Positions 18,226-27,026 of a DNA stretch of 64,000 nucleotides are shown piece by piece. The DNA comes from Chloroflexota bacterium (GTDB lineage: Bacteria; Chloroflexota; Dehalococcoidia; Lucifugimonadales; Lucifugimonadaceae). Each line of letters opens with the position of its first letter. Position 1 is the first letter of the stretch. The notes below the pieces were generated by a model, which was not told the DNA's origin, ran no database searches, and saw only the letters and a program-made list of their open reading frames with translations. Position numbers and translations under genes: made by a program. The DNA lies in contig JABMNO010000019.1 in the NCBI GenBank assembly GCA_013204555.1, positions 1 through 64,000 on the forward strand. The letters run 5' to 3'.

Positions 18226-18807
18226 TTGACTCGGATAGGCGTTCTGGCTCTGCAGGGCGACTTCCACGAACACATACAGGCTCTTGAGTCCCTCGGGGTG
18301 GAGACATCGGAAGTACGGCTTCCGATGCACCTTGAGGGTCTCGATGGCCTGATCATTCCCGGCGGCGAATCCACGACTATCGTCAAGCTTGGTGACCTTT
18401 ACGGATTCCGTGAAGCGATTCGAGTTGAACTAGATCGCGGAATGGCACTGTGGGGAACGTGTGCGGGGATGATCGTTATCGCAAATGAACTTACTGATGA
18501 TCGGCCTACGCCCTTCGGATACGTGGACATGAAGGTTTCGCGAAACTGGTTCGGCAGGCAGGTTGATAGTTTTGAGCAGGATATTGCAATCGCCGGGATG
18601 GAGGGCGGGCCGTATCACTGCGTATTCATCCGTGCGCCCGCCGTGGCCAGCCTGGGAGACTCGGTTGAAGTGCTCGCAAACTTCGATGGCATTACCCCGG
18701 TGGCCGTGCGGAGCGGTAAAATTATGGCAACGGCTTTCCACCCGGAGCTAACTGACGATACCCGTGTCCATGAGATGTTCATTGCTCTCGCGAGGAATGG
18801 GAGATGA
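18226..18807 (+). CDS. pdxT: Pyridoxal 5'-phosphate synthase glutaminase subunit PdxT
   Basis: A 193-aa class I glutamine amidotransferase that hydrolyses glutamine and channels ammonia to PdxS in the 12:12 complex. Visible are 'IGVLALQGDFHEH', 'LIIPGGESTTI', the nucleophile Cys in 'LWGTCAGMIVIA' and the His-x-Glu pair in 'TAFHPELTDD'. The start is TTG at 18226, two codons before the conserved Arg-Ile-Gly strand, with no better in-frame start. Tight spacing to pdxS implies coupled translation and balanced subunit supply. Confidence 0.96.
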   Translation: MTRIGVLALQGDFHEHIQALESLGVETSEVRLPMHLEGLDGLIIPGGESTTIVKLGDLYGFREAIRVELDRGMALWGTCAGMIVIANELTDDRPTPFGYVDMKVSRNWFGRQVDSFEQDIAIAGMEGGPYHCVFIRAPAVASLGDSVEVLANFDGITPVAVRSGKIMATAFHPELTDDTRVHEMFIALARNGR

Positions 18808-18812
18808 ACAAC

Positions 18813-18827
18813 AGGAGTTGATACCTG
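18813..18827 (+). promoter_or_regulatory. Shine-Dalgarno positioned for a CTG start
   Basis: AGGAG at 18813-18817 lies seven bases before CTG at 18825-18827. The next ATG in frame is at 18846, 28 bases after the AGGAG, too far for efficient use. There is an in-frame stop at 18819-18821, so no earlier start is possible. Confidence 0.5.
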
Positions 18828-19772
18828 TCCGAAGATCTGAGACCAATGCGTCTGATGGACACCGCCGGACTGGTGATGTTCTCAAGGAACGCTGGCGTCT
18901 CAGAGATGGTGACACTGGAGAGCATCACATCCGTTGGGTCGCCACGGTTTTCCCTTCTGACCCACATTGGATGTGCGCTTAGCTCGCCAACGGTCGCTGG
19001 ATGCTGGGTGTCAGGCCCGACTTTGCAGCCCAACGCCGTGGCGCGAATGGGCCGAGTTGGTGGACCGCTCATCTGGCAAATCAAGTCCTTATATGCTCCG
19101 GGCAGCGCCAAATTTGAGTTTGGAGAAATCCTGGGATTGCTCGCGCGTGAGGCAGCTGCACTGGGTGCGATTCACGTCAACTGTCGAGTCGCTGAAGAAA
19201 GTCCCATCCTTGAGGCAGCGAGGCTGGCGGGATTTGTACAGTCCCGGCTGGAGTTCCTTTACCGGTTACCCGCAGGTGAGGGGCCAGGAGATGGCTCTGT
19301 CAGATCAGCAGCAACCAATCTTGGGCTGCGACCGCGGCTGTCCTCAGATGACGTGGCTATCTTCAGGCTATATTCAGCTTCGACACCCGTGGAAGTGAGA
19401 ACACACTCAGGAATGACGTTCGATGAGTGGACCTCTGGCATCGAAACCCACTCCGGAGGCGTCCAAGAGTACCTACAAGAGGTTGATGGCCGAATTGACG
19501 CGTGGATTAGAGTGTTCGACTCTGACGCCACGAGGTATTTCGAAATTATGGTCCACCCTGATTCACATGAGGGAGTTCTGCCGCTATTGGAATGCGTCGT
19601 AGCGGGTTCCAGTAGCACCACAGTCATGACCGTGGTGCCTGAATATGCAATCTCCACGATTGCGGCGCTAGAACTTAAGGGCTTTCTGGGAAGCGGCACG
19701 TTCCACTCGCTGGTTCGGACAATGGCCAAGCGCGTGAAACAACCCGCAGCCGCCGTCGTCACAATCAACTAA
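18825..19772 (+). CDS. Hypothetical protein, remote GNAT-like N-terminal half
   Basis: About 315 aa if the CTG start is used (308 from ATG 18846). The opening 'LSEDLRPMRLMDTAGLVMF' resembles the first strand and helix of a GNAT acetyltransferase. The region around 'LAREAAALGAIHVNCRVAEESPILEAARLAGFV' resembles the acetyl-CoA-side helix and the strand that follows. A canonical Q/RxxGxG/A loop is missing, so activity is doubtful. The C-terminal half ('FEIMVHPDSHEGVLPLLEC', 'VMTVVPEYAISTIAALELKGF') looks like a second, degenerate GNAT-like unit, giving a possible pseudo-dimeric fold. It is third in the pdxS-led gene run. The function is not assigned. Confidence 0.65.
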   Translation: MSEDLRPMRLMDTAGLVMFSRNAGVSEMVTLESITSVGSPRFSLLTHIGCALSSPTVAGCWVSGPTLQPNAVARMGRVGGPLIWQIKSLYAPGSAKFEFGEILGLLAREAAALGAIHVNCRVAEESPILEAARLAGFVQSRLEFLYRLPAGEGPGDGSVRSAATNLGLRPRLSSDDVAIFRLYSASTPVEVRTHSGMTFDEWTSGIETHSGGVQEYLQEVDGRIDAWIRVFDSDATRYFEIMVHPDSHEGVLPLLECVVAGSSSTTVMTVVPEYAISTIAALELKGFLGSGTFHSLVRTMAKRVKQPAAAVVTIN

Positions 19773-19796
19773 AGGTGGGATAATTACAGATACAAC

Positions 19797-21452
19797 ATGA
19801 CTCAGGTAGCAGATTCCCAAGACATAGAAGTAGAACAGGCATCTGACGATAATCGAATCGTAGATGATCTCCAGACGCTTGTTTCGACAATCCCTGAACA
19901 CATCCAATCCGCCATCCGATCGCTCGGCGACCTGAACGGAGTACTTGAGGTTGTCCTGGACCTTGGCCGAAAACCAGAAATCCGGTTCCTTGGCCGGCAG
20001 ATCCATCTGGATACCGAAGAGGTAACGCGCGACGATATCGACTGGGTGGTCGCTCGGGTCGGGCGTTTCGGTGATGACAATCGCGCCGGGATTGAGAAAA
20101 CGCTCCATCGAATTTCCGTGATACGAAATCGCATGGGCGATCCGGTAGGTCTCACGCTCCGATTCGGTCGGGCCATATTTGGGACGATAAAAGTCATTGA
20201 AGACTTCGTATTCAGTGGTGAGAGTATTCTGCTGATGGGCCGTCCCGGCGTAGGCAAGACAACGATGCTACGAGAGATAGCCCGCGTCCTCGCAGACGAC
20301 GCCGGAAAGCGCGTGATCGTCGTCGACACATCAAACGAGATCGCAGGCGATGGAGACGTAGCCCATCCCGCAATTGGCAACGCACGACGTATGCAGGTCC
20401 CAAGCACCCCGGAGCAGCATCGGGTGATGATTGAGGCCGTGGAAAATCACATGCCGGAAGTGATCATCATTGATGAGATGTCCACCGTGGAGGAGGCTCT
20501 GGCCGCCCGGACGATAGCCGAGCGTGGCGTGCAACTCATCGCCACAGCACACGGCAACACGTTGGAAAATCTGATCTCAAACCCCACGCTGTCTGATCTC
20601 ATTGGCGGAACGCAGGCGGTCACGCTGGGTGACGTTGAAGCGCGCCGACGGCGGACACAGAAGACCGTCATCGAACGCAAACAGAAGCCAACGTTCAACG
20701 TGATCATTGAGATCAACGACTGGAACAACGTTGGCGTCCATCGCGATGTGGCCAGCGTGGTGGACGATACCCTTCGCGGCTATGCAACCCGACCGGAGTT
20801 GCGCTGGCTTGGCAACAATGGTGAACTCAGGCAGGATGCTGCCGCTCCAACGAAGGTTGAATCGCGTGAGGCCATCAGGCCTCACGAGCGCGAGAAGCGT
20901 GAGGAGCGCCGGGACCAGCCCGAGCCAGAGCGTCCCGACCCCGAGATAACACGCATTGTGGCGTTTGGCATTCCACGCCCGCTGATGCAGGACGAAGCCG
21001 ACAGCATTGGTGCGGCAGTAGAGATGGTTCGGGACCTTGAAGACGCCGACATGCTGGTCACCACCAAAGCCCACTACGGGCGACGGCCTCGAGCCGTGCG
21101 CAACGCTGAGGACAATGGGATGGCTGTGTACGTTCTCCGCAAAGGGACGGCGGAGCAGATTCGCCGGTTCCTGAGGCGGTTCGAGTCAACACTGACTCCT
21201 GAGACCACCGATAGTCCAGAGCCGCCTAAAAGTGTGCGTCGTAGTTCACACAAAAACGGGAGTCGGTCTGCCATGCATGAAACCGAAGCTGCCGTAAAAA
21301 AGATTGAGGCCGGAGAGACTACGGTAGAACTTGCTCCGCAATCAGCATTCGTACGCCGGCTGCAGCATAGCCTCGCAAATAGGAACAACGTTGGGTCGGC
21401 CAGCGTTGGCACAGAGCCGGAGCGCAGAGTAGTGCTTCGGCGGCGTCGATAG
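19797..21452 (+). CDS. SpoIIIAA/Ycf45-like AAA ATPase with predicted nucleic-acid-binding C-terminus
   Basis: A 551-aa ATPase related to stage III sporulation protein AA and plastid Ycf45. The N-terminus 'LPEHIQSAIRSL'-type region precedes Walker A 'LMGRPGVGKTTMLREIAR' near residue 147, 'VVDTSNEIAGDG' and Walker B 'VIIIDEMSTVEEA' near 222; 'LIATAHGNTLENLI' follows. This is the AAA core of family members that often end in an R3H single-strand nucleic-acid-binding domain. After a charged linker rich in Arg/Glu/Pro (~350-385), the C-terminal region contains 'ITRIVAFGIPRPLMQDEA' and a basic end, RRVVLRRRR. The role is unknown in non-sporulating bacteria. Its stop is 12 bp before tmk. Confidence 0.85.
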   Translation: MTQVADSQDIEVEQASDDNRIVDDLQTLVSTIPEHIQSAIRSLGDLNGVLEVVLDLGRKPEIRFLGRQIHLDTEEVTRDDIDWVVARVGRFGDDNRAGIEKTLHRISVIRNRMGDPVGLTLRFGRAIFGTIKVIEDFVFSGESILLMGRPGVGKTTMLREIARVLADDAGKRVIVVDTSNEIAGDGDVAHPAIGNARRMQVPSTPEQHRVMIEAVENHMPEVIIIDEMSTVEEALAARTIAERGVQLIATAHGNTLENLISNPTLSDLIGGTQAVTLGDVEARRRRTQKTVIERKQKPTFNVIIEINDWNNVGVHRDVASVVDDTLRGYATRPELRWLGNNGELRQDAAAPTKVESREAIRPHEREKREERRDQPEPERPDPEITRIVAFGIPRPLMQDEADSIGAAVEMVRDLEDADMLVTTKAHYGRRPRAVRNAEDNGMAVYVLRKGTAEQIRRFLRRFESTLTPETTDSPEPPKSVRRSSHKNGSRSAMHETEAAVKKIEAGETTVELAPQSAFVRRLQHSLANRNNVGSASVGTEPERRVVLRRRR

Positions 21453-21464
21453 TAGCCCAAGACG

Positions 21465-22100
21465 ATGAGCCCATTCATCACCCTTGAGGGCGGAGACGGC
21501 GCGGGCAAGACCACGCAAGTCGCGCTACTCGTTGACCGGCTCCAGATCGTCGGTGTCGATGTCCTTCATGTCAGGGAGCCTGGTGGAACGGCCCTTGGAG
21601 AGGCGCTCCGCCCGCTAATCAAAGGCGAAATAGCGGCTTCCCCACTGGCAGAGCTCCTACTTCTTGAGACAGCGAGAGCCCAACTGGTGGAAGAAGTGAT
21701 CGCACCAGCGCTTGAGGCGGGCAGGACAGTTGTATCAGACCGGTTCTACGATTCAACGATCGCGTATCAGGGTTTTGGGCGCGGTCTTGATATGAACATA
21801 ATCCAGGATCTAAACCGCATAGCGAGTTCAGGCATTACGCCGGACGCGACTATCTTGCTAGATATTGAGCCAACCGCAGCCTTGAGCCGGATTGGTGCGG
21901 GTATAGATCAACGAAGTGATCCTGCAGACCAACAACGATTTGAGTCGCAACCACTTGAATTTCACGAGCGGCTCATCGAAGGATATCGATCACTGGCCGC
22001 TGAAGAGCCTGCGCGCTGGTACGTGATTGATGCGAGTACCAGTGTCGACCGAGTCGGCGAGAAGATCTGGGCGGTTGTGACCAGCGTGCTAAAGCTCTGA
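21465..22100 (+). CDS. tmk: Thymidylate kinase
   Basis: A 211-aa P-loop kinase converting dTMP to dTDP. Residues 3-18 give 'FITLEGGDGAGKTTQV'. The DR(Y/F) motif is 'VSDRFYDSTIAYQGFGRG', the substrate loop is 'VREPGGTALGEALR', and 'LLDIEPTAALSRI' precedes a lid region with Arg residues. Length and motifs are standard. It is flanked within a dozen bases on each side by the SpoIIIAA-like ATPase and the PPOX protein, so it is internal to the operon. Confidence 0.96.
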   Translation: MSPFITLEGGDGAGKTTQVALLVDRLQIVGVDVLHVREPGGTALGEALRPLIKGEIAASPLAELLLLETARAQLVEEVIAPALEAGRTVVSDRFYDSTIAYQGFGRGLDMNIIQDLNRIASSGITPDATILLDIEPTAALSRIGAGIDQRSDPADQQRFESQPLEFHERLIEGYRSLAAEEPARWYVIDASTSVDRVGEKIWAVVTSVLKL

Positions 22101-22103
22101 ACA

Positions 22104-22541
22104 ATGGCTGAGCTTATGACATCGGACGAGGTTGATGAGCTACTTGCTGAACGGCATGTTGCCATCATCACGACTCTGAACAGAGATGGCTCTCCTCAAT
22201 CCACACCGGTCTGGTACATGCCAGAGGCAGACACAATCTGGGTCATCGCCGATCAGGATTCGCTGAAAGTCCGGAATCTCAGACGAGACCCAAGGGTCTC
22301 AATCATGATCGCCACAGACAGCTCGCCGTACAGATACGTCGTGTTCCGGGGAGAAGCCAGACTGAGAGACATTGAGGTTCTTGAGCTCCCAACCAGGATG
22401 GCTAAGCGCTATCTGGGCAAGGCGGGCGGAGCACGGTACATGGCTGACATCGATCCTCACCCGCCATCCACCATTATTGAGTTGACGCGAAACCGGTCCA
22501 CCACATGGGTGGACCGGTTTCCCTACGCCTTTGAAGATTAG
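22104..22541 (+). CDS. PPOX-class (pyridoxamine oxidase-like, FMN or F420) protein
   Basis: A 145-aa split-barrel flavin-binding protein: 'ERHVAIITTLNRDGSPQSTPV', 'WYMPEADTIWVIADQ', 'DPRVSIMIATD', 'PYRYVVFRGEARL', ending 'TTWVDRFPY'. The Thr-Leu-x-x-Asp-Gly-x-Pro pattern marks the PPOX superfamily. Small members of this type from Chloroflexota and Actinobacteria often use F420, but cofactor choice cannot be read from sequence here. Although adjacent to PLP-synthesis genes, it lacks the length and signature of PdxH, so I do not call it that. Its 3' end contains a strong hairpin. Confidence 0.85.
   Translation: MAELMTSDEVDELLAERHVAIITTLNRDGSPQSTPVWYMPEADTIWVIADQDSLKVRNLRRDPRVSIMIATDSSPYRYVVFRGEARLRDIEVLELPTRMAKRYLGKAGGARYMADIDPHPPSTIIELTRNRSTTWVDRFPYAFED
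22491..22519 (+). terminator. Hairpin inside the last codons of the PPOX gene
   Basis: Perfect 12-bp arms AACCGGTCCACC (22491-22502) and GGTGGACCGGTT (22508-22519) with a five-base loop ACATG lie wholly in the coding sequence, 22 bp before the stop, and only 33 bp before the end of the convergent kelch/cyclophilin gene. With just 11 bp between the two stop codons, the terminator of the six-gene run may have been built into the coding end. No T-tract follows. Confidence 0.4.
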
Positions 22542-22552
22542 TCCAGCGAGGA

Positions 22553-24943
22553 CTACTTTTCGATAATTTCTACCGACTCCATAGCGACGCCGGGCGCTGA
22601 GGCCGATCCGGGATCTCGCTCTGGAATCGCCAGAACGATGTCCATGCCATCGCTGACCTTGCCAAACACGGCGTGAGCTCCGTCCAGCCACGGCGTCTCA
22701 ACAAATGTAATAAAGAACTGGCTTCCGCCGGTGTTCGGTCCCGCGTTCGCCATGGAGAGCACTCCCGGCCCATCGTGTTTGCGATCGCTGAACTCGTCGG
22801 GGATGTTATAGCCAGGCCCGCCTGATCCGGTTCCTGTCGGGTCGCCGCCCTGCGCCATGAAACCAGGGATAACCCGATGGAAAGTTACGCCGTTGTAGTA
22901 CCCATCTCGGGCCAGCTTTACGAAGTTGTCAACGGTGATGGGCGCATCTTTCTCAAACAGGTCAATTGTGATTTTCCCGCCTGGAATTGTGATTACGGCG
23001 GAGTAGTCCTTGGACACGTCGATGCTCAGGTTGTCGGGCAAGATTGAAAGCTCCTTTGGATCAAGAATCTCGGTGCTGTTTTTCGGACCGAGACTATCGC
23101 CTCCGCCTGCGATCAACACTTTTCCAGAGTTCAAGACAGTAGTGGTATGTAGCCCACGCGGGCTGGCAATCAAGCCTAACACCGTCCATTCTTCGGTATC
23201 AGGACTCCACTGTTCCACGGTGGCAGTGGACCGCGCGATATCCCCACCGCCAATTACGATTACCTCGCCACTCTCCAATGCAACGACACCGGGCCCAATG
23301 TGATCATCATTAGCGCTTCCAGTTTCGGTCCAGGTATCTGATAACGGGTCGTAGATCTCACTGGTTCGAACGGCGATCCCTCCATCCGTGACTCCGCCCG
23401 TGACAAGGACTCGCCCGTCTGCAAGGAGAGCTACGGCGTGGAATGCGCTGGACTGCGACCGACTTGATGCTTGCGTCCACGTATCTGAGTCCGGGTCATA
23501 AATTTCCGCGGAAAGCATGGCTGCACCTTCGGCATCCAGCCCTCCAATTACTACCACGCGCCCGTCATCAAGAAGGGTGGCCGAATGAACTGCGCGCTCT
23601 GTGATCAGGTCTTCAGCGGCCGACCACGTGTTTGTCGCCGGATCGAAAAGATCAACCGATGCAACCACTCTGGTGATATCGCCGCCGCCAGCCACAAGCA
23701 CGCGGCCATCTGCAAGAAGAGTCGCTGTATGGGAGGCCCGGGCAACGGCAACATCTCCGGCGCCTGACCATTCGTTGGTGTCTGGATTGAACAGTTCACT
23801 GGAAGATAGGGCGGTGGTTCCTATAGACCCCAGTGTTACGAGAACCCGACCGTCTTTGAGCGTCACAGATTTATGGAAAGTACGGGATTTAGCCATGTTC
23901 GGGCCAAGGGTCCAACTGCCAGAAGACGGGTCATATATCTCAGATACATTGGTAGTACCTGATGCGGCGTCTCCACCGGTAATCAGGACCCTGCCATCCA
24001 GAAGTCTGCTCGCGGAGTGGGCGCCTTTTGGGGTAGACATCGGGAACGCTGCTGCCGTGATCACGTCAAGTTCCGTGGTGTCCACTGAGCGTACCGAATC
24101 GCTGGGAGCCTGGATATCAATTAGCCTCCCAAACCCGTTCAGTTGCATGACCATTGAGATCGGAGAGACTCCGCCTGCAGAGGGGTCGAGTAGGACATCA
24201 GCCTGGAGCCAACTGATTATGCCGTCAAGTGAGACTTGCCGAATGACAAGATCTGGCAGTCCTACCCAGTAAGTCAGCTGGACTGGCTCAGGAGAATTGC
24301 CGATCAGTCCCGCTGGTGCAGTCGCTGATATTTCATATACATCGATGTCATTGATCTGGGTGATCCTGCCGATCTGAGCATCGGTTAGCAGAGATGAATC
24401 CAGTGTCACGAAGTCGATCACATCTCCCGCCGGAGTCCCTGCTGTATTCGACTCTGACCAGCGTCCAGTTTCCGGGTCGGACTGAAATTTCGTGCCGTCT
24501 TTGAAGATTTCTTGTGTTCGCAGTTCAATATCTCGGACGGTGGCATTTATCGTGGACCTGAAATCACCGGATGAGACGTAGTCCCCTTCCACGATGATAG
24601 GCACTGCCAGAGTCAAGCCAGATGCCGATGGCGATAGCGTCATTTGGAGCAAGTAGTGGTAGCTGCCAGTTTCTTTGGTGCGCCTGAAGGATTCCGCCAG
24701 GACATCCTCCGGTGCATTGATCTCCACGAACTTGTTGGTCGGCTGTTCCAGTTCCAGAGGTTCTGGGGTGGGGACCGGCGTAGCAGTTGGTGGTGGCGTA
24801 GGCGTTGGCGTCGGCATAGCGGTTGGAATGGCCGCTATTTCCGGGGTTGCCTGTGGCGCTTCTATCGTCACGATTTCAGTCGACGTACACGCAATCACGC
24901 CGAGAAGGCCGACCGCGGTAATTCCGGCGATAATTCGCCGCAT
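22553..24943 (-). CDS. Lipoprotein fusing LppX/LolA-like domain, seven kelch repeats and a cyclophilin PPIase
   Basis: A 796-aa exported protein. Residues 1-19 are a lipoprotein signal ending 'LGVIACTST'. A Pro/Thr linker runs to ~65. Residues ~85-280 resemble LppX/LolA-type lipid carriers ('[13 protein letters not shown]', '[18 protein letters not shown]', '[10 protein letters not shown]'). Residues ~298-620 carry seven kelch units, each with H-x-A/V-x-L-x-DGRVL(V/I)xGG and a closing YDPxSxTWT. Residues ~648-796 are a cyclophilin with its active site intact: '[14 protein letters not shown]', 'GSQFFITF' and '[10 protein letters not shown]'. It would fold or isomerise prolyl bonds outside the membrane. 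The start is taken at ATG 24943, where the signal peptide begins; the frame extends to 25120. Confidence 0.88.
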   Translation of the reverse strand: MRRIIAGITAVGLLGVIACTSTEIVTIEAPQATPEIAAIPTAMPTPTPTPPPTATPVPTPEPLELEQPTNKFVEINAPEDVLAESFRRTKETGSYHYLLQMTLSPSASGLTLAVPIIVEGDYVSSGDFRSTINATVRDIELRTQEIFKDGTKFQSDPETGRWSESNTAGTPAGDVIDFVTLDSSLLTDAQIGRITQINDIDVYEISATAPAGLIGNSPEPVQLTYWVGLPDLVIRQVSLDGIISWLQADVLLDPSAGGVSPISMVMQLNGFGRLIDIQAPSDSVRSVDTTELDVITAAAFPMSTPKGAHSASRLLDGRVLITGGDAASGTTNVSEIYDPSSGSWTLGPNMAKSRTFHKSVTLKDGRVLVTLGSIGTTALSSSELFNPDTNEWSGAGDVAVARASHTATLLADGRVLVAGGGDITRVVASVDLFDPATNTWSAAEDLITERAVHSATLLDDGRVVVIGGLDAEGAAMLSAEIYDPDSDTWTQASSRSQSSAFHAVALLADGRVLVTGGVTDGGIAVRTSEIYDPLSDTWTETGSANDDHIGPGVVALESGEVIVIGGGDIARSTATVEQWSPDTEEWTVLGLIASPRGLHTTTVLNSGKVLIAGGGDSLGPKNSTEILDPKELSILPDNLSIDVSKDYSAVITIPGGKITIDLFEKDAPITVDNFVKLARDGYYNGVTFHRVIPGFMAQGGDPTGTGSGGPGYNIPDEFSDRKHDGPGVLSMANAGPNTGGSQFFITFVETPWLDGAHAVFGKVSDGMDIVLAIPERDPGSASAPGVAMESVEIIEK

Positions 24944-25048
24944 TCCGGTATGTGATCTATTCAGCAATATAAGTGTGAGCTCGCATGACCATAATCTCCC
25001 CGTGGGGCCCGTCACAATCACGACACAAAACGATGAAATCATCGCTGT

Positions 25049-25077
25049 TTGACGGTCCAGAACCCCCAGCGTAGATT
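25049..25077 (+). promoter_or_regulatory. Sigma-70-like promoter for aldolase/reductase genes
   Basis: TTGACG (25049-25054), a 17-bp spacer and TAGATT (25072-25077) form a plausible -35/-10 pair, placing the transcript start near 25084. This makes any translation start at 25049 impossible for the downstream gene. Confidence 0.45.
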
Positions 25078-25177
25078 TGTACGGGATTTTGGGATGGCGC
25101 GATTCATTGTAGCCGCGCACCCATACACCACTCCCACGCCACCAACCCCGGAACCGCCGGAGGACTACGCAACACAG

Positions 25178-25948
25178 ATGCTTAAGAACACTCTCAAAGA
25201 GAAACTAAACGCCAACACGCCAACGGTAGGTCCATTCGTAAATAGCCCTTCGCCGTCGCTGGTTGAGGGAATAGGGTGGCTCGGGTTTGATTTCGTGATC
25301 ATCGACTGCGAACACGGCTCGATGGACTACGAGACAGCTGAAAATATGATTCGTGCCGCTGAGCTATCAGGAATCACGCCAATTGTCAGGATTGGCATGA
25401 ACATTCAGCAGCACATTCAGCGCTACATGGACGCTGGCGCACACGGAGTGCTGATTCCACTGATCAATAACGCCGCGGATGGCAAGGCTGTCGTTGATTC
25501 GGTGAAGTATCCGCCCATGGGAAAGCGTGGGATGTTTGGTGGCAGACCTACTCGGTATGGCCTCCAGGACACAGCGGAGTATCTCAAAGAAGCGAACGAG
25601 AACACGTTCGTGGGTCTTCAGATAGAGACTCTAGAAGGTATTGAAAATCAAGATGAGATCATCGCCACAGAAGGCGCGGATCTGATCTTCCTCGGACCCG
25701 GTGACCTCTCGACCTCTTTTGGGCTGCCTGGCCAGCCAGCGCACCCGAAGGTCATTGAGACAATTGAGGGACTCACGAAAAAGATTCTTGCCGCCGGGAA
25801 GCATGTAGGCACCATCACGGCAGATGCAGGCCAGGCAAAGTACTGGAATGACATCGGCATCCGGTGGCACGTGAGTAGCACGAACCGGTTCATCAACGCC
25901 GGCGCAAGTTCATACCTCAATGACGCAAGAACAGCATTCAGCAGCTAG
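25178..25948 (+). CDS. HpcH/HpaI-family aldolase (GarL-like 2-keto-3-deoxy-sugar-acid aldolase)
   Basis: A 256-aa class II pyruvate aldolase of TIM-barrel fold. The family blocks are '[19 protein letters not shown]', 'PIVRI', '[20 protein letters not shown]', '[18 protein letters not shown]', '[13 protein letters not shown]' (metal-binding Glu) and '[15 protein letters not shown]' (metal-binding Asp). ATG 25178 starts at the conserved '[10 protein letters not shown]'; an upstream in-frame ATG at 25094 (28 residues more, Pro/Thr-rich) would sit within ~10 bases of the predicted transcript start. The next gene is a tartronate-semialdehyde-reductase-type enzyme, which consumes the aldehyde that GarL-type aldolases release. 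Confidence 0.85.
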   Translation: MLKNTLKEKLNANTPTVGPFVNSPSPSLVEGIGWLGFDFVIIDCEHGSMDYETAENMIRAAELSGITPIVRIGMNIQQHIQRYMDAGAHGVLIPLINNAADGKAVVDSVKYPPMGKRGMFGGRPTRYGLQDTAEYLKEANENTFVGLQIETLEGIENQDEIIATEGADLIFLGPGDLSTSFGLPGQPAHPKVIETIEGLTKKILAAGKHVGTITADAGQAKYWNDIGIRWHVSSTNRFINAGASSYLNDARTAFSS

Positions 25949-25974
25949 CCCAATCAATCGGCAGGAGAACCTCA

Positions 25975-26865
25975 ATGGCACAGAAAATTGGATTTATCGG
26001 AATGGGATTGATGGGCGTGCCTATGGCAGGCCATCTTGTTGACGCAGGACATGAGGTCCGCGTGTGGAATCGGTCTCCCGGCAAGACCGATTCGCTTGTG
26101 GCACGCGGCGCCATCGAAGCGTCATCGCCTGCTGACGCAGCGGCAAACAGCGAGATAACCATCACCATCGTCAGCGATTCACAGGACGTGCATGAAGTGG
26201 TTGCAGGGCCGAATGGGGCAGGTGAAGGCGCGACTGAAGGCTCCATCATTATCGATATGAGCACCATTTCACCTTCCACGAGCAAGGCGCTTGCGGCTGA
26301 ATTAAAACAGAAGAACGTCAGCTTCCTGGACGCGCCTGTGACCGGTGGAGTTGCGGGCGCGGAAGCCGGAACGTTAGCGATCCTTGTGGGCGGCGAGGCA
26401 GAAGCGTTTGATCGCGCTCTCCCGGTACTGGAAATCATGGGTGGTAACGTGACCCACGTTGGCCCTTCCGGCGCTGGACATACTGCCAAACTGGCCAACC
26501 AGATGCTGGTCGCAGGCTGCATGGTTGGAATCTCAGAGGCCCTGGTCTTCGCAAAGAAAGCGGGACTTGACCTCGACAAGTGGTTCTCCGCTGTTGAGAA
26601 CGGCGCCGGAGCAAGCTGGCATCTTTCAAATATGGCACCAAAGGTCATTGACGGCGATTTCTCAGCTGGTTACATGGTCAAACATCACCAGAAAGATCTC
26701 AGATTGATCCTGGAAACGGCAGGTGAAAACGCCTCCGCCGCCCCAATGGTGGGCCTCGTAGCGCAGCTTTACCGATCTGTTCAGGCCTATGGTGGCGAGG
26801 AGTTTGGCCATCAGGCTCTGGCAATGGCCATCGAAAAGCTGTCGGATGTTGAGGCGCGCCGTTAA
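25975..26865 (+). CDS. 2-hydroxy-3-oxopropionate reductase / 3-hydroxyisobutyrate dehydrogenase family
   Basis: A 296-aa beta-hydroxyacid dehydrogenase. It shows 'KIGFIGMGLMGVPMAGHL' (NAD(P) loop), 'IIDMSTISPSTS', the substrate loop 'FLDAPVTGGVAGAEAGTLAILVGG', the catalytic Lys in 'GHTAKLANQMLVAG' and the C-terminal 'KDLRLILETAGE'. These enzymes reduce tartronate semialdehyde to glycerate or oxidise 3-hydroxyisobutyrate. The aldolase partner 26 bp upstream favours the former. AGGAGA ten bases before the ATG gives a good ribosome site. A strong hairpin directly follows the stop. Confidence 0.9.
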   Translation: MAQKIGFIGMGLMGVPMAGHLVDAGHEVRVWNRSPGKTDSLVARGAIEASSPADAAANSEITITIVSDSQDVHEVVAGPNGAGEGATEGSIIIDMSTISPSTSKALAAELKQKNVSFLDAPVTGGVAGAEAGTLAILVGGEAEAFDRALPVLEIMGGNVTHVGPSGAGHTAKLANQMLVAGCMVGISEALVFAKKAGLDLDKWFSAVENGAGASWHLSNMAPKVIDGDFSAGYMVKHHQKDLRLILETAGENASAAPMVGLVAQLYRSVQAYGGEEFGHQALAMAIEKLSDVEARR

Positions 26866-26868
26866 GTC

Positions 26869-26900
26869 GGCGTCTCCTGAGCATCACCTCAGGAGACGCC
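26869..26900 (+). terminator. Terminator hairpin after aldolase/reductase pair
   Basis: A 13-bp perfect stem, GGCGTCTCCTGAG / CTCAGGAGACGCC, with a six-base loop begins three bases after the reductase stop codon. The following AATATG is only weakly T/A-rich, so this is a hairpin terminator without a classic U-run. Confidence 0.65.
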
Positions 26901-26959
26901 AATATGTGGGATAGCACCATCCTTAGTCTCGCTTAGCACGGTTCATCTCTTGGCATTAC

Positions 26960-26987
26960 TTCGACGATACTGACTCTAGGGCATAAT
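26960..26987 (+). promoter_or_regulatory. Promoter for the receiver-domain gene
   Basis: TTCGAC (26960-26965), 16 bp, CATAAT (26982-26987). The predicted transcript start near 26994 supports translation from ATG 27027 rather than the earlier open frame at 26988. Confidence 0.4.
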
Positions 26988-27026
26988 TTGACCGTGGGAG
27001 GGTTGGGCAAGTTGCGCGAGGAAAGC

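Noticed and set aside
19802-20407. 201-codon minus-strand frame
   Set aside because: It is antisense to the ATPase core of the SpoIIIAA-like gene, Ser/Arg-rich, with no motif.
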